From an uncultured Granulosicoccaceae bacterium (lineage in GTDB: Bacteria > Pseudomonadota > Gammaproteobacteria > Granulosicoccales > Granulosicoccaceae): 49,953 nt of DNA. Under the pieces are notes generated by a model. That model was given only the letters and a program-made list of their open reading frames with translations. It did no database searches and was not told the DNA's origin. Location of the stretch: assembly GCA_938041955.1 (NCBI GenBank), contig CALISD010000131.1:1-49953 (forward strand), given 5' to 3'. Positions 26,174 to 35,219 of this stretch are shown here, piece after piece (within the stretch, counting starts at the first letter, position 1; the number at the start of each line of letters is the position of its first letter). A program made the position numbers and the translations under genes.

Positions 26174-29023
26174 TTGAAAAATAATAATAAATTTCGTTGG
26201 AAACGAACAGCGACTGGTGTGTCTATCGGACTGTTACTTATGTGCAACAGCGCATATGCACAGGTTGAGGACGACCAAAACACTTTTACGCTGAACTTAA
26301 AGAATACCGACATTCACTCGTTGATTGCGACGGTATCGAAACAGACTGGCAGGAATTTCGTCGTCGATCCAAGGGTGAAGGCGAAAGTCACGGTCATTTC
26401 GACTGATCCGGTCAATGCCGATGGACTGTACGAGGTGTTTTTATCCGTACTGCAGGTCCACGGTTATTCAGCAGTGCCCGCCGGTGATCTGATCAAAATT
26501 GTTCCTGATGTGACCGCCAAACAGGGGCCGGTACCTATTTTGGGTGACGACCAGAAGGCGTCTGACCAGTTAGTCACGCAGGTGATAACTGTGGTCAACG
26601 TTCCGGCGGCACAGCTGGTCCCTATTTTACGGCCGATGGTTCCGCAGCAGGGGCATTTAGCCGCTTACGCTGCAACCAACTCGCTCATCATCACAGATAG
26701 AGCATCTAACATTCAGCGCTTGATGGAAATCATCAGACGTATTGATAAACCAGACAATGAAGAAATTGAGGTAGTACGCCTCAACCATGCATCAGCGACC
26801 GAAATCGTTCGAACACTATCATCACTACAACGCAATAACATTGGTGGCCCTCAGGGTCCCGGGGCAATGCAATTGGTTGCAGATGAGCGCACTAACAGTG
26901 TGTTGATCAGTGGGGATAGAGCTGTGCGAGTGAGAGTCCGTGGCCTCATAGCTCATTTGGACACCCCAATTGAATCCGGTGGCAACACCCGCGTGGTGTA
27001 CCTGAAGTTTGCCAACGCCGAAGATATGGTCTCGATACTACAAGGGGTATCACAAGGGCAGGCGAAGGTCGGCGCTACCACTACCGATGGTGCAGGCAAT
27101 ACTCAAACACAGACTTTTAATCAACAACCGGCGGTACAACAACAGCAGCAAGGCGCTAATGTTAATAACGCCATCGTCCGGAACAACACTCAAAGCAACG
27201 CCGTGACTCCGCGCAGCGCCGCTGAGACCGGTGAATCAAATGTTGATATTCAGGCAGACCCTAACACCAACTCACTCATCATCACCGCGCCACCAGATGA
27301 GATGCAAAACATCCTGGCGGTGATCCGCCAGTTAGATATTCGTCGTGCACAAGTACTGGTCGAAGCCGTTATTGCAGAAATCACTGAAGACAATACTCGT
27401 GAATTCGGCATTAACTTCCTATTAGATGGCACTGATAAAGAAGTGCCAATCGGCTATTCGAACCTGGGCGGTGCTACCGACGGTGTGCTTGGGATAGCAG
27501 GTGCTGCGAGAGCAGGTTCTGCACCCTCTTCACTGGGTTCCGGTTTGTCTTTAGCACTCGGACGTTTTGCAACGGGCGAAATTGATTTCGGCTTTTTAGT
27601 TCGCGCTATTGCCTCCGATGCTGATAACAACATTCTATCGACGCCAAGCATCGTCACTCTGGACAACGAGGAAGCTGAAATCGTCGTCGGTTCCAACGTT
27701 CCATTCGTCACGGGCCAACAGTTGGGCGCTAACAACGACAACCCTTTTCAAACCATTGAACGACGGGATATCGGCTTAACCCTTAAGGTCAAACCTCAAA
27801 TCAACGATGGCAACACCATCAAGATGGTTCTTGAGCAGGAAGTATCGAACGTTAACACCACTGCATTAACCGGTGCCGCTGACATCACCACCAGCAAACG
27901 TTCAATCAAGACAACGGTACTGGTAGAGGATGGTCAGACCCTGGTATTGGGCGGATTGATCGACGACCAAATTACCGACGTAGAAGAGAAGGTACCTCTG
28001 TTAGGTGATATTCCGATACTGGGGCGGTTGTTTCGTTATCGCAGCACCAAGAAGAATAAAAAGAACCTGATGATCTTCCTGCACCCGCTGATCATGCGTG
28101 ACAGCGAGACTGCACATCAATACAGCAACAGTAAATACAATTTCCTGCGTTCAAAGCAAATGCTTTACCGCCAGGAAAAAGACAACTCAATAAACAAAGA
28201 CCGCAAAGAGCTGCCAGAGCTTAAGTTGTATTTCGAGGGCAAAGACATTGATAGCCCTCTCACTCAATTTGATGCTCCCGGCTTTTCAACTCCAAGTGAA
28301 AGTTTGAGTCTACCGAGGCTGACAGACGGCACTGTGATTAAAGGCCTAAGCCTCGGTGTTGCCGCCGCAGCCAAGCCTGCCAAAGCAGACATTGAGAAAG
28401 TAATCGCCGCCTACAATGATGATCAAATCGAACAGTTGATGACACAAACTGACGCAGCGAATAATGATTCGATCCAGGACACCACCATCTCAATGGATGA
28501 CGCTCTGGCCTCAGCAAGTGCTGAACCTTTGGACGATGCTGAACCTTTGGACGATGCCGATTCTCAATCCGAACTGGCGTCAGGCAAAGTGTTGGAAAGC
28601 CTTGAAGATCAGGCCAGCGCGGAAACGTCTGATCCAATCGCTTTGTTGCCTTTGGCAAAGGTTGAGGCATTGTCCGAAACGCTACTAGAGCCCGCTGTTG
28701 CTGAAGTACCGGCGAGCAGCAAACCATTTGAAATAGAAATGGCGCAAGACGCATTGAGTGAAATGGAAGATACCGACGCATCATCTGAGTTTGAAAATCA
28801 GACAGATGCTGCCTCGGATGAAATATCACAGACACTGCCGGCCGTTGCTGAGTATGTAGACAATATTGACAGCGACATTGTCGATCGATCTCAGGACGAT
28901 CTCGCAGATGATCGACCAGAAGTGTTTTTTGTAACGGTCAGTGTTGATAACCATGATACTGACACCGCAAATGATGCCCTGCTTGATCAACTGCCGGAAA
29001 TGCATCTAGCACCAAGGTACTAG
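26174..29023 (+). CDS. gspD: type II secretion system secretin GspD with long acidic C-terminal tail
   Basis: Forms the outer-membrane exit channel. The 949-residue product, from TTG 26174, has a signal peptide (cleavage near AYA, residue 29), an N0 domain (NLKNTDIHSLIATVSKQTGRNFVVDP), N1-N3 domains to about 390 with a Gln/Asn-rich insert around 305-345, and the secretin core to about 640 (VPLLGDIPILGRLFRYRSTKKNKKNLMIFLHP). About 275 extra residues follow, rich in Asp, Glu, Ser and Ala, including a perfect 18-base tandem repeat. Most GspD proteins end soon after the S domain at 650-700 residues. I see no pilotin gene nearby. Confidence 0.93.
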   Translation: MKNNNKFRWKRTATGVSIGLLLMCNSAYAQVEDDQNTFTLNLKNTDIHSLIATVSKQTGRNFVVDPRVKAKVTVISTDPVNADGLYEVFLSVLQVHGYSAVPAGDLIKIVPDVTAKQGPVPILGDDQKASDQLVTQVITVVNVPAAQLVPILRPMVPQQGHLAAYAATNSLIITDRASNIQRLMEIIRRIDKPDNEEIEVVRLNHASATEIVRTLSSLQRNNIGGPQGPGAMQLVADERTNSVLISGDRAVRVRVRGLIAHLDTPIESGGNTRVVYLKFANAEDMVSILQGVSQGQAKVGATTTDGAGNTQTQTFNQQPAVQQQQQGANVNNAIVRNNTQSNAVTPRSAAETGESNVDIQADPNTNSLIITAPPDEMQNILAVIRQLDIRRAQVLVEAVIAEITEDNTREFGINFLLDGTDKEVPIGYSNLGGATDGVLGIAGAARAGSAPSSLGSGLSLALGRFATGEIDFGFLVRAIASDADNNILSTPSIVTLDNEEAEIVVGSNVPFVTGQQLGANNDNPFQTIERRDIGLTLKVKPQINDGNTIKMVLEQEVSNVNTTALTGAADITTSKRSIKTTVLVEDGQTLVLGGLIDDQITDVEEKVPLLGDIPILGRLFRYRSTKKNKKNLMIFLHPLIMRDSETAHQYSNSKYNFLRSKQMLYRQEKDNSINKDRKELPELKLYFEGKDIDSPLTQFDAPGFSTPSESLSLPRLTDGTVIKGLSLGVAAAAKPAKADIEKVIAAYNDDQIEQLMTQTDAANNDSIQDTTISMDDALASASAEPLDDAEPLDDADSQSELASGKVLESLEDQASAETSDPIALLPLAKVEALSETLLEPAVAEVPASSKPFEIEMAQDALSEMEDTDASSEFENQTDAASDEISQTLPAVAEYVDNIDSDIVDRSQDDLADDRPEVFFVTVSVDNHDTDTANDALLDQLPEMHLAPRY
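28520..28555 (+). repeat. 18-bp perfect tandem repeat in the gspD tail
   Basis: GCTGAACCTTTGGACGAT occurs twice in a row, encoding AEPLDD twice. It keeps the frame and lies in the acidic tail, consistent with growth by slippage. Confidence 0.9.
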
Positions 29024-29030
29024 AAAAACC

Positions 29031-29114
29031 GGCGTCGCGGCTAATCCGTGGCGCCATTACAGTGTAATGTTAAGAAACGCCGTGGATCGTACGGTGCTGT
29101 TGGCAACCAACAGC
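29031..29114 (+). other. three successive hairpins between gspD and gspE
   Basis: In the 330-base gap, RNA from the plus strand could fold into 29031-29055 (10-bp stem with two G-U pairs, loop CTAAT), 29056-29068 (ATTAC/GTAAT) and 29096-29114 (perfect GCTGTTGG/CCAACAGC, loop CAA). None has a T-run. The rest of 29024-29353 shows no gene; TAGGAG at 29335-29340 is a likely ribosome site for gspE. Confidence 0.5.
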
Positions 29115-29353
29115 GAGTACAATAGAACCAACATAACAGCGCTTGTTTACACAGCTCTTTGGCTGTTTGGCAACACAGGCGGTTAAATAGAACTTAGACG
29201 GGTATTGGCTTTCAAACGAAGAACACCATCTTGTTAGATTTAATGCTATTCCCGGCAATGGCTCTCTGGAAACAGCATTGCCATGGCCGCTGGAATAGTA
29301 TTCGGGATGGTTTCAAACCTCACCTGTTATGCATTAGGAGTTAATCTGAAGTA

Positions 29354-30877
29354 ATGGCTTCTCTACCAAACGATGTGCTGCCGGATGAAACCACAGCAAT
29401 CGAAACACCACAGCAGGTGACTCTGCCTTATAGCTTTGCCAAACGTCATGGCGTGCTACTGGACAACGAAAGCAGCGATGCGCTGACTCTGGTTCATCGA
29501 ACCGGCGTCTCCAACATGGCGCTGCTTGAAGCGCGCCGTGCTGCCGGTATACCGGTCGCACTGCATGGAGTTAGCGAAGATGAATTTGATCTACTGCTGA
29601 CTAAAATCTATCAAGGCAATACCAGTGATGCGATGACCGTCATGGATGACTTTGATGGCGAACTCGACCTCGATGCCATGGCAGGTTCCCTGGAGCCTGA
29701 AGATTTAATGGAGTCTCAGGATGATGCACCGATAATCCGGCTGATTAACGCCATGCTGACAGAAGCCATCCGCAAAGGCGCATCGGACATCCACATAGAG
29801 CCCTTTGAACACAGACTATCTGTTAGATACCGCGTCGATGGCGTAATGAACAAATTACTTGAGCCTCCACAACAGGCAGCGGCTCAGGTGATATCGAGAA
29901 TTAAGGTAATGGCAAAGCTCGATATTGCAGAAAAACGCCTTCCGCAAGATGGCCGTATCTCTTTGCGTGTCGCTGGCCGTCCTGTGGATGTGCGCGTATC
30001 CACCCTGCCCTCAGGTCATGGTGAACGGGTGGTGATGCGTTTACTTGATAAGCAGGCCGGACGCCTCAATCTCGAAAGCCTGGGAATGGCAGATGAGTCC
30101 AATGAATTGCTACAAAGCGTGCTTAAAATGCCGCACGGTATCGTGCTGGTGACAGGTCCGACCGGCTCCGGTAAAACCACTTCGCTGTATGCAGCTCTCA
30201 CCAAACTCAACAGCAGCAGCAAGACCATTCTGACCGTTGAAGACCCGATTGAATATTATCTCGACGGCATTGGTCAGACTCAGGTCAACACCAAAGTGGA
30301 TCTCACCTTCGCCAGAGGCCTGCGCGCCATCCTGCGACAGGATCCGGACATCGTCATGGTCGGTGAAATACGTGACCTTGAAACCGCTGAAATCGCTGTG
30401 CAAGCCAGTTTAACAGGCCACCTTGTGCTATCCACACTGCATACCAATACTGCTATCGGCTCAATCACTCGCTTGCGCGACATGGGTGTTGAGCCATTCC
30501 TGCTGTCGTCAAGTATCATCGGTCTGGTGGCACAACGACTGGTTAGATTGCTATGCAATGACTGCAAAAGAGAACATGTTCCGAGTACTGCCGAACGTAA
30601 ACAGCTGAAGCTCGATGATCACGATCAGGCCGTCATCTATATACCTCACGGCTGTAATGTCTGTAACCACTCGGGCTATGTCGGTCGAACTGGTATATAT
30701 GAAGTCGATGTGGTCGACGAAAACATGCGCAACATGATTCACGACGGTGCCGCTGAACACGAAATAGAAACCTATGCGCGCAGTAAATACGCAGGCATTA
30801 CCGACGACGGTAAGCGCCTTGTACTGCAGGGCATTACTTCACTAGAAGAAGTATTGCGGGTCACAAGGGAACTCTAA
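29354..30877 (+). CDS. gspE: type II secretion system ATPase GspE
   Basis: Cytoplasmic ATPase that powers pseudopilus assembly. The 507-residue protein has an N-terminal N1E-like region (LPYSFAKRHGVLL), then GASDIHIEPFEHRLSVRYRVDG, Walker A GPTGSGKTT at 268-276, TVEDPIEYYL, Walker B VMVGEIRD and the His box TGHLVLSTLHTNT. The zinc-binding four-cysteine motif is present as CNDC and CNVC before GRTGIYEV, which distinguishes GspE from PilT. Its stop shares one base with the gspF start (TAATG). Confidence 0.96.
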   Translation: MASLPNDVLPDETTAIETPQQVTLPYSFAKRHGVLLDNESSDALTLVHRTGVSNMALLEARRAAGIPVALHGVSEDEFDLLLTKIYQGNTSDAMTVMDDFDGELDLDAMAGSLEPEDLMESQDDAPIIRLINAMLTEAIRKGASDIHIEPFEHRLSVRYRVDGVMNKLLEPPQQAAAQVISRIKVMAKLDIAEKRLPQDGRISLRVAGRPVDVRVSTLPSGHGERVVMRLLDKQAGRLNLESLGMADESNELLQSVLKMPHGIVLVTGPTGSGKTTSLYAALTKLNSSSKTILTVEDPIEYYLDGIGQTQVNTKVDLTFARGLRAILRQDPDIVMVGEIRDLETAEIAVQASLTGHLVLSTLHTNTAIGSITRLRDMGVEPFLLSSSIIGLVAQRLVRLLCNDCKREHVPSTAERKQLKLDDHDQAVIYIPHGCNVCNHSGYVGRTGIYEVDVVDENMRNMIHDGAAEHEIETYARSKYAGITDDGKRLVLQGITSLEEVLRVTREL

Positions 30878-32091
30878 TGCCAGCTTTCGAATATGTCGCC
30901 CTGGATCCCTCAGGTAGCGAAAAGAAAGGGGTGTTAGAGGGCGATAATCCGCGTCAAATTCGCCAACAGCTAAGGGATCTGAAGCTTACCCCGATTGATG
31001 TTTTTGAGGGCAGCTCAAAAGCCAATCGCGCTAAATCAACCGGCACCTTTCGCGGCGGCATCAGCTCCAACGATCTGGCATTAATCACCCGCCAGGTGGC
31101 AACCCTCGCCTCTTCAGGAACACCGCTGGAGGAAGCGCTGGGCGCTGTCGCCAAGCAAAGTGACAAACCAAAAATAAAGTCTTTGATGCTATCAGTACGC
31201 GGCCGGGTGCTGGAAGGCAAGACCATGGCCAGTGCCATGAGTGAATACCCGAAAGTATTTCCGGAGATCTTCCAGGCCACCGTCGCCGCAGGAGAGCAGT
31301 CCGGTCATCTGGATTCCGTATTGGAGCGGCTCGCAGACTACACAGAAGATAAACAGTCGACCAAGCAAATTATCAGTAAAGCGCTTTATTACCCTATCGG
31401 GCTTGTATTTATCGCTGTCGGCATTGTGTCGTTTCTACTGGCCTATGTTGTGCCGAAGGTGGTGCAGGTTTTCGATAGCATGGGACAAGAATTACCGCTG
31501 CTTACCCGTATTATGATTTCTCTCAGTGAGTTTATTCAGAACTGGGGACTGGCTGTTTTAATAGCAGGCATCGTCTTATTTATCGCGTGGCGCAGGATGC
31601 TGCAAAACGAATCAGTGAAAATGCGCGTGCATGCCTTCATGTTAAAAGTGCCTCTGCTGTCTCGAATTATTCGAGGTTCAAATGCATCTCAGTTCGCCCG
31701 CACGCTAAGCATACTTGCCGCCAGTGGCGTACCTGTACTCGATGCCCTGGGTATCGCCTCCCAGGTGTTAACCAACAGGCCAATGCGCCATGCAGTAAAG
31801 CAAGCCGCCACCAAGGTACGGGAAGGCGGCGGCTTAAGTCGATCACTAGAAAGAACCGGTTTTTTCCCACCAATGATGCTGCATCTCATTGCCAGTGGTG
31901 AAGCATCAGGGCGACTGGAAACCATGCTTGAAAAAGCCGCCTCGCACCAGGAGCGTGAGTTAAATTCTATACTCGCCGTATTTTTGGCACTGCTTGAGCC
32001 GGCCATTATTTTGATCATGGCGGGCATGGTAATGATGATCGTATTGGCCATATTGCTGCCGATTTTCGAGTTAAACGAACTCGTCGGATAA
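30877..32091 (+). CDS. gspF: type II secretion system inner-membrane platform protein GspF
   Basis: Polytopic platform protein that couples GspE to pseudopilin insertion. The 404-residue length is standard. It starts MPAFEYVALDPSG and has two GspF repeats with ALITRQVATLASSGTPLEEAL and FARTLSILAASGVPVLDAL, the AGEQSGHLDSVL and SGEASGRLETML signatures, and three membrane segments near 170-195, 220-240 and 375-400. It is the last type II gene here; gspG and later genes are absent from the window. Confidence 0.95.
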   Translation: MPAFEYVALDPSGSEKKGVLEGDNPRQIRQQLRDLKLTPIDVFEGSSKANRAKSTGTFRGGISSNDLALITRQVATLASSGTPLEEALGAVAKQSDKPKIKSLMLSVRGRVLEGKTMASAMSEYPKVFPEIFQATVAAGEQSGHLDSVLERLADYTEDKQSTKQIISKALYYPIGLVFIAVGIVSFLLAYVVPKVVQVFDSMGQELPLLTRIMISLSEFIQNWGLAVLIAGIVLFIAWRRMLQNESVKMRVHAFMLKVPLLSRIIRGSNASQFARTLSILAASGVPVLDALGIASQVLTNRPMRHAVKQAATKVREGGGLSRSLERTGFFPPMMLHLIASGEASGRLETMLEKAASHQERELNSILAVFLALLEPAIILIMAGMVMMIVLAILLPIFELNELVG

Positions 32092-32277
32092 CAAGTAGTC
32101 AGGTTTTTGCTCGTTTTACACTCATTCACTCGCTTTTTGGTCAATCTGGACTAAAAACACAAGATCTCCTTGTCTGCGGCTTAGCTGCTGGAAAGCTTCG
32201 TGCAGTAAATGACGTATAAAGCTGTGGCTGTCCGATTCTTAATTGATTGGCGAGCAAGGAAAAGGAACTCCTTGATA

Positions 32278-32283
32278 TATAAT
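32278..32283 (+). promoter_or_regulatory. TATAAT -10 box before the VWA lipoprotein gene
   Basis: A perfect -10 hexamer about 50 bases before the ATG in an otherwise unremarkable 243-base gap. The -35 position is weak (CAAGGA), so an activator may be needed. Confidence 0.35.
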
Positions 32284-32334
32284 GCTAATGAGAAGCGGCC
32301 CCATACTTAAAACAAAAACCCGAGCCGGCGACTT

Positions 32335-33666
32335 ATGAAACAATTGAATTACAAGCGTGCCTTTTTACCTCTGCTGCTCACCCTTTTGGTTAGTGCATGC
32401 GACGGTGAAGGTATTGACCGCAACCTAAGCGACAATGGCGCCAACCTGTCCGGTTCAAGCCATGGCTCGAGTGTTGTATCGAATAGCCCAAACCGATTTG
32501 TTCAGCTGGAAAAGCTGAGTTTTGAATCGACACTGCCGTCCATCATCAGCGTGATGTTTCAAGCCACTGATCAATATGGCAAAGCCATCGCCGGCTTACA
32601 AACCAGCGACTTTATTCTGCTCGAAGATAACGAACCTGTATCGGCAGCCGAAACATCACTTTCCATCGTACCGCATGAGCAACTGCCTTTTTCACTGCGC
32701 ACTGTCATCATGATTGATGTCAGCAGCAGCATCTCGCCCTCAGACCTGGAGAAAATAAAATCTGCGGTACGGGGAATGATTACCGATACCGAAGGGCAAT
32801 CAAAACTGTTGCCGCAACAGGAGGTAGCTCTTTATACCTTTAATGACACCGTCTCGCTGCTTAGAGACTTTTCAAGCAATACAGACGGCCTGGTAAACAC
32901 ACTGGAAGATATTCAACCCGCCGTCGCCATCACGCCGACTGATTTCTACGGCGCTGTGATTACAGGCGCAAGCCGGGTTGAAGACTCATTTGATATCACA
33001 CAGATTTCACAAGGCACTGTTATCATCATCACCGATGGCACCGACACTGCTGCCCGAAACACCTACCTTAATGCTACGGCTGCAGTGAACGGTAAATCGG
33101 TCTACACGCTGGGTATCGGTGATGAGATTTCTGAAGATGTGCTACACCGCATCGGCACCAGTGGCACCTTTGCGCTGCGAAACTTTGAACAACTGAATTC
33201 AGTACTGACCTCAATTAATCAACAAGTGGTCGATAGCGCAAATAGTTTCTACTATTTACATTACGCCTCACCGAAGCGCGGGGCAGAAAGTGCTGCAAGC
33301 AGTGAGCACAATATCCGCTTATCAGTACAAAACAACGCCAATCGCAGCGGTACGTCGGTCATCACCGATAGTTTTGATGCGTCTGAATTCAGCAATGTCC
33401 AGGCAGAGGTTGTGGTATCCGGCCCGAAACGACTGGAATTACAGCAATCTGCAATCTATCGCGCCAACACGCGTTGGGGGCCACAGCCTATCAGTGATTT
33501 TGTCTGGAGCCTGCCAGCGGAGAACATCTCTTGTGAGATGGATCGTCTCAGCTCAACCAGCATAAGAGTCACTGGTGTGGCATCAGGCAGCTGCACCCTC
33601 ACTGCAGAAGATCAATCTGCAGGTGGTGTTCAAGGCTGGTACTCCATTGACGTGGTAACAGACTAA
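32335..33666 (+). CDS. VWA-domain lipoprotein
   Basis: A 443-residue lipoprotein. The signal peptide ends in the lipobox LVSAC with lipidated Cys22. After a Ser/Gly/Asn-rich linker there is a beta-strand region with IIDVSSS-type metal site (MIDVSSS at about residues 126-132), then a VWA domain to about 310 with VIIITDGTDTAARN and YTLGIGDEI. The last 100 residues resemble a bacterial Ig-like domain (SGSCTLTAEDQSAGG). It is probably on the outer membrane, binding an unknown partner through a metal-dependent site. It converges with the protease gene, the stops being only 8 bases apart. No precise function can be given. Confidence 0.85.
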   Translation: MKQLNYKRAFLPLLLTLLVSACDGEGIDRNLSDNGANLSGSSHGSSVVSNSPNRFVQLEKLSFESTLPSIISVMFQATDQYGKAIAGLQTSDFILLEDNEPVSAAETSLSIVPHEQLPFSLRTVIMIDVSSSISPSDLEKIKSAVRGMITDTEGQSKLLPQQEVALYTFNDTVSLLRDFSSNTDGLVNTLEDIQPAVAITPTDFYGAVITGASRVEDSFDITQISQGTVIIITDGTDTAARNTYLNATAAVNGKSVYTLGIGDEISEDVLHRIGTSGTFALRNFEQLNSVLTSINQQVVDSANSFYYLHYASPKRGAESAASSEHNIRLSVQNNANRSGTSVITDSFDASEFSNVQAEVVVSGPKRLELQQSAIYRANTRWGPQPISDFVWSLPAENISCEMDRLSSTSIRVTGVASGSCTLTAEDQSAGGVQGWYSIDVVTD

Positions 33667-33674
33667 TCAACGAA

Positions 33675-34316
33675 TTAGTTATTACGCGTCCTTTCCCACT
33701 CGCCGATAAAGTTGCGAATGTCTGTAGAGGCCACTGATACAGAGTGGTTTCTGATCTTAATGTACTCGTCGCCGTTAACGTAGGCGGCAAATCCTCGCAA
33801 CATACCGGCAAGTACGTGCTCACCCTGCTCACAACTGATTAAACCACCGCCGGATTGACCGGAGTCGATCGGCGCTGTGGTGTGCAAAGCGCCATCAGTG
33901 GCTGCTTTTACCTTGAAAGACCCGGTGGATGTGGTCTTCGATTCCGCTCTGGGAAAACCCACGGCCCATACTTTAGCGCTGCCACTGAGATCACCATCAC
34001 CGAGCCTGATAGGAAGAATATCTAACTTAGCCACCTCTAAAATAGCGAGATCTTTGGATCGATCGACTAATGCGACATGCGCCGGATACAATCGATCACC
34101 AATCCGCACATAGGATTGATATTGCTCATCGATCGCGTGCGCTGCCGTCAACACCCGATTATCCCCAATGACTACGCCACTTGCGTGGCTTCCATCATCG
34201 CTGGTTACTCGAACCACCGACTCAAGAGCGTCCTGCGCTGGCCAGCCACAAGACTCTGCGTAGGCAGTTGGCACAAGAAGTAAACTCGCTAAAACAGCAA
34301 TCCAGCTTCTAGTCAT
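33675..34316 (-). CDS. secreted trypsin-like (S1 family) serine protease
   Basis: A 213-residue exported protein with a signal peptide (cleavage after AYA, residue 20). The catalytic triad is complete: H60 in VLTAAHAID, D89 in SKDLAILEV and S155 in DSGQSGGGL. It has no PDZ domain, so it is a compact peptidase rather than a DegP/HtrA protein. It lies tail to tail with the VWA lipoprotein. It could be a type II secretion substrate, but that is only inference from the neighbourhood. Confidence 0.88.
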   Translation of the reverse strand: MTRSWIAVLASLLLVPTAYAESCGWPAQDALESVVRVTSDDGSHASGVVIGDNRVLTAAHAIDEQYQSYVRIGDRLYPAHVALVDRSKDLAILEVAKLDILPIRLGDGDLSGSAKVWAVGFPRAESKTTSTGSFKVKAATDGALHTTAPIDSGQSGGGLISCEQGEHVLAGMLRGFAAYVNGDEYIKIRNHSVSVASTDIRNFIGEWERTRNN

Positions 34317-34952
34317 ATTGTTGGTGTCCCGTCTCTAATCTAGTTTTGCAGTCTGCTCACAGGCCCAGATTGCCATTCATTTGCAGGCATCTAGCGCCTC
34401 CAAATATCTCACGCAATTTATATCAGCGTCGACTTTTCATTGTCGTGATAGAGGTTCAACACTCAGCAAAGCAATGCCGCAGATTCAAGCACAACACACT
34501 CAAACGGCGTGACGTGTGAACCAACTCACAATTCAAACCCTCAGCAAATAAATGGTCTCGCTGAACAAATATTACCAGCAAGCAATACATCAGGTCTAAG
34601 AAATGACGGGGTTTCTGCACGGGGGCAATGCAGCCGATTCCGGCAATCAACGGAAGTTCTACGCCTCGACAGGGGTAAATGTGAGACGCATTACCGTTCC
34701 CTGTGGCGCTTTACAACAGAAGGGAGCAAGAACGATGCGCAAGGACTACCACTGGTACTGAAGCGATCCCACGCCTGAAAGTCCCTGGAAGGTGGGACAT
34801 ACAGCACACCAGGGTGTGTTCTCCGGGGCCTTTTCATCAGCGCGCCGCTCGGCATCGCACTGCACACACTGAGAGTTTAAGAAGCGAGAAATGTAATACC
34901 TAAGATATAAATAAAATCAAACCTAGGAGACAACAGAACCCACCTTTCACAG
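34317..34952. other. non-coding stretch between protease and cold-shock genes
   Basis: About 640 bases. Short open frames on the plus strand (34509-34903) give compositionally odd translations without recognisable motifs. A small hairpin, ACACC-AG-GGTGT, is present near 34805-34820. It could hide a small RNA or a decayed gene, but I can support neither. Confidence 0.45.
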
Positions 34953-35219
34953 TTACTCTGTTTCCGGTTCTGTGTCGTTCGACATTTCCGCAGAGTGGGA
35001 AGGTACGTTGTCACCGACCTCTACCTCAGCTGCCTGCCAGCCCTTCTCACTTTTGATCTGAAGGAACGTGACTACTTGACCTTCACGCAGGTTTTTAAAA
35101 CCTTCGATCTGAATCGCACGATAGTGGACAAAGACATCTTCACCTTCAGGGTTCAATATAAATCCATATCCCTTTTCAGTGTTGAACCACTTAACTGTTC
35201 CTTGTTTTCTTTCGCTCAC
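34953..35219 (-). CDS. cold-shock domain protein (CspA family) with acidic tail
   Basis: A single-stranded nucleic-acid binding protein of 88 residues. The cold-shock domain (1-68) has [13 protein letters not shown] with RNP1 KGYGFI and RNP2 VFVHY. Some 20 acidic residues follow (SNDTEPETE end), longer than CspA. The start is a GTG with the strong ribosome site AAAGGAG eight bases upstream. Whether it is cold-induced cannot be told. The upstream DNA on this strand is very AT-rich, as in cspA leaders. Confidence 0.92.
   Translation of the reverse strand: MSERKQGTVKWFNTEKGYGFILNPEGEDVFVHYRAIQIEGFKNLREGQVVTFLQIKSEKGWQAAEVEVGDNVPSHSAEMSNDTEPETE

Noticed and set aside
34509..34903. Two overlapping plus-strand frames in the protease/cold-shock gap.
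   Set aside because: Composition is unlike the neighbours, no motifs, and no ribosome sites of note.
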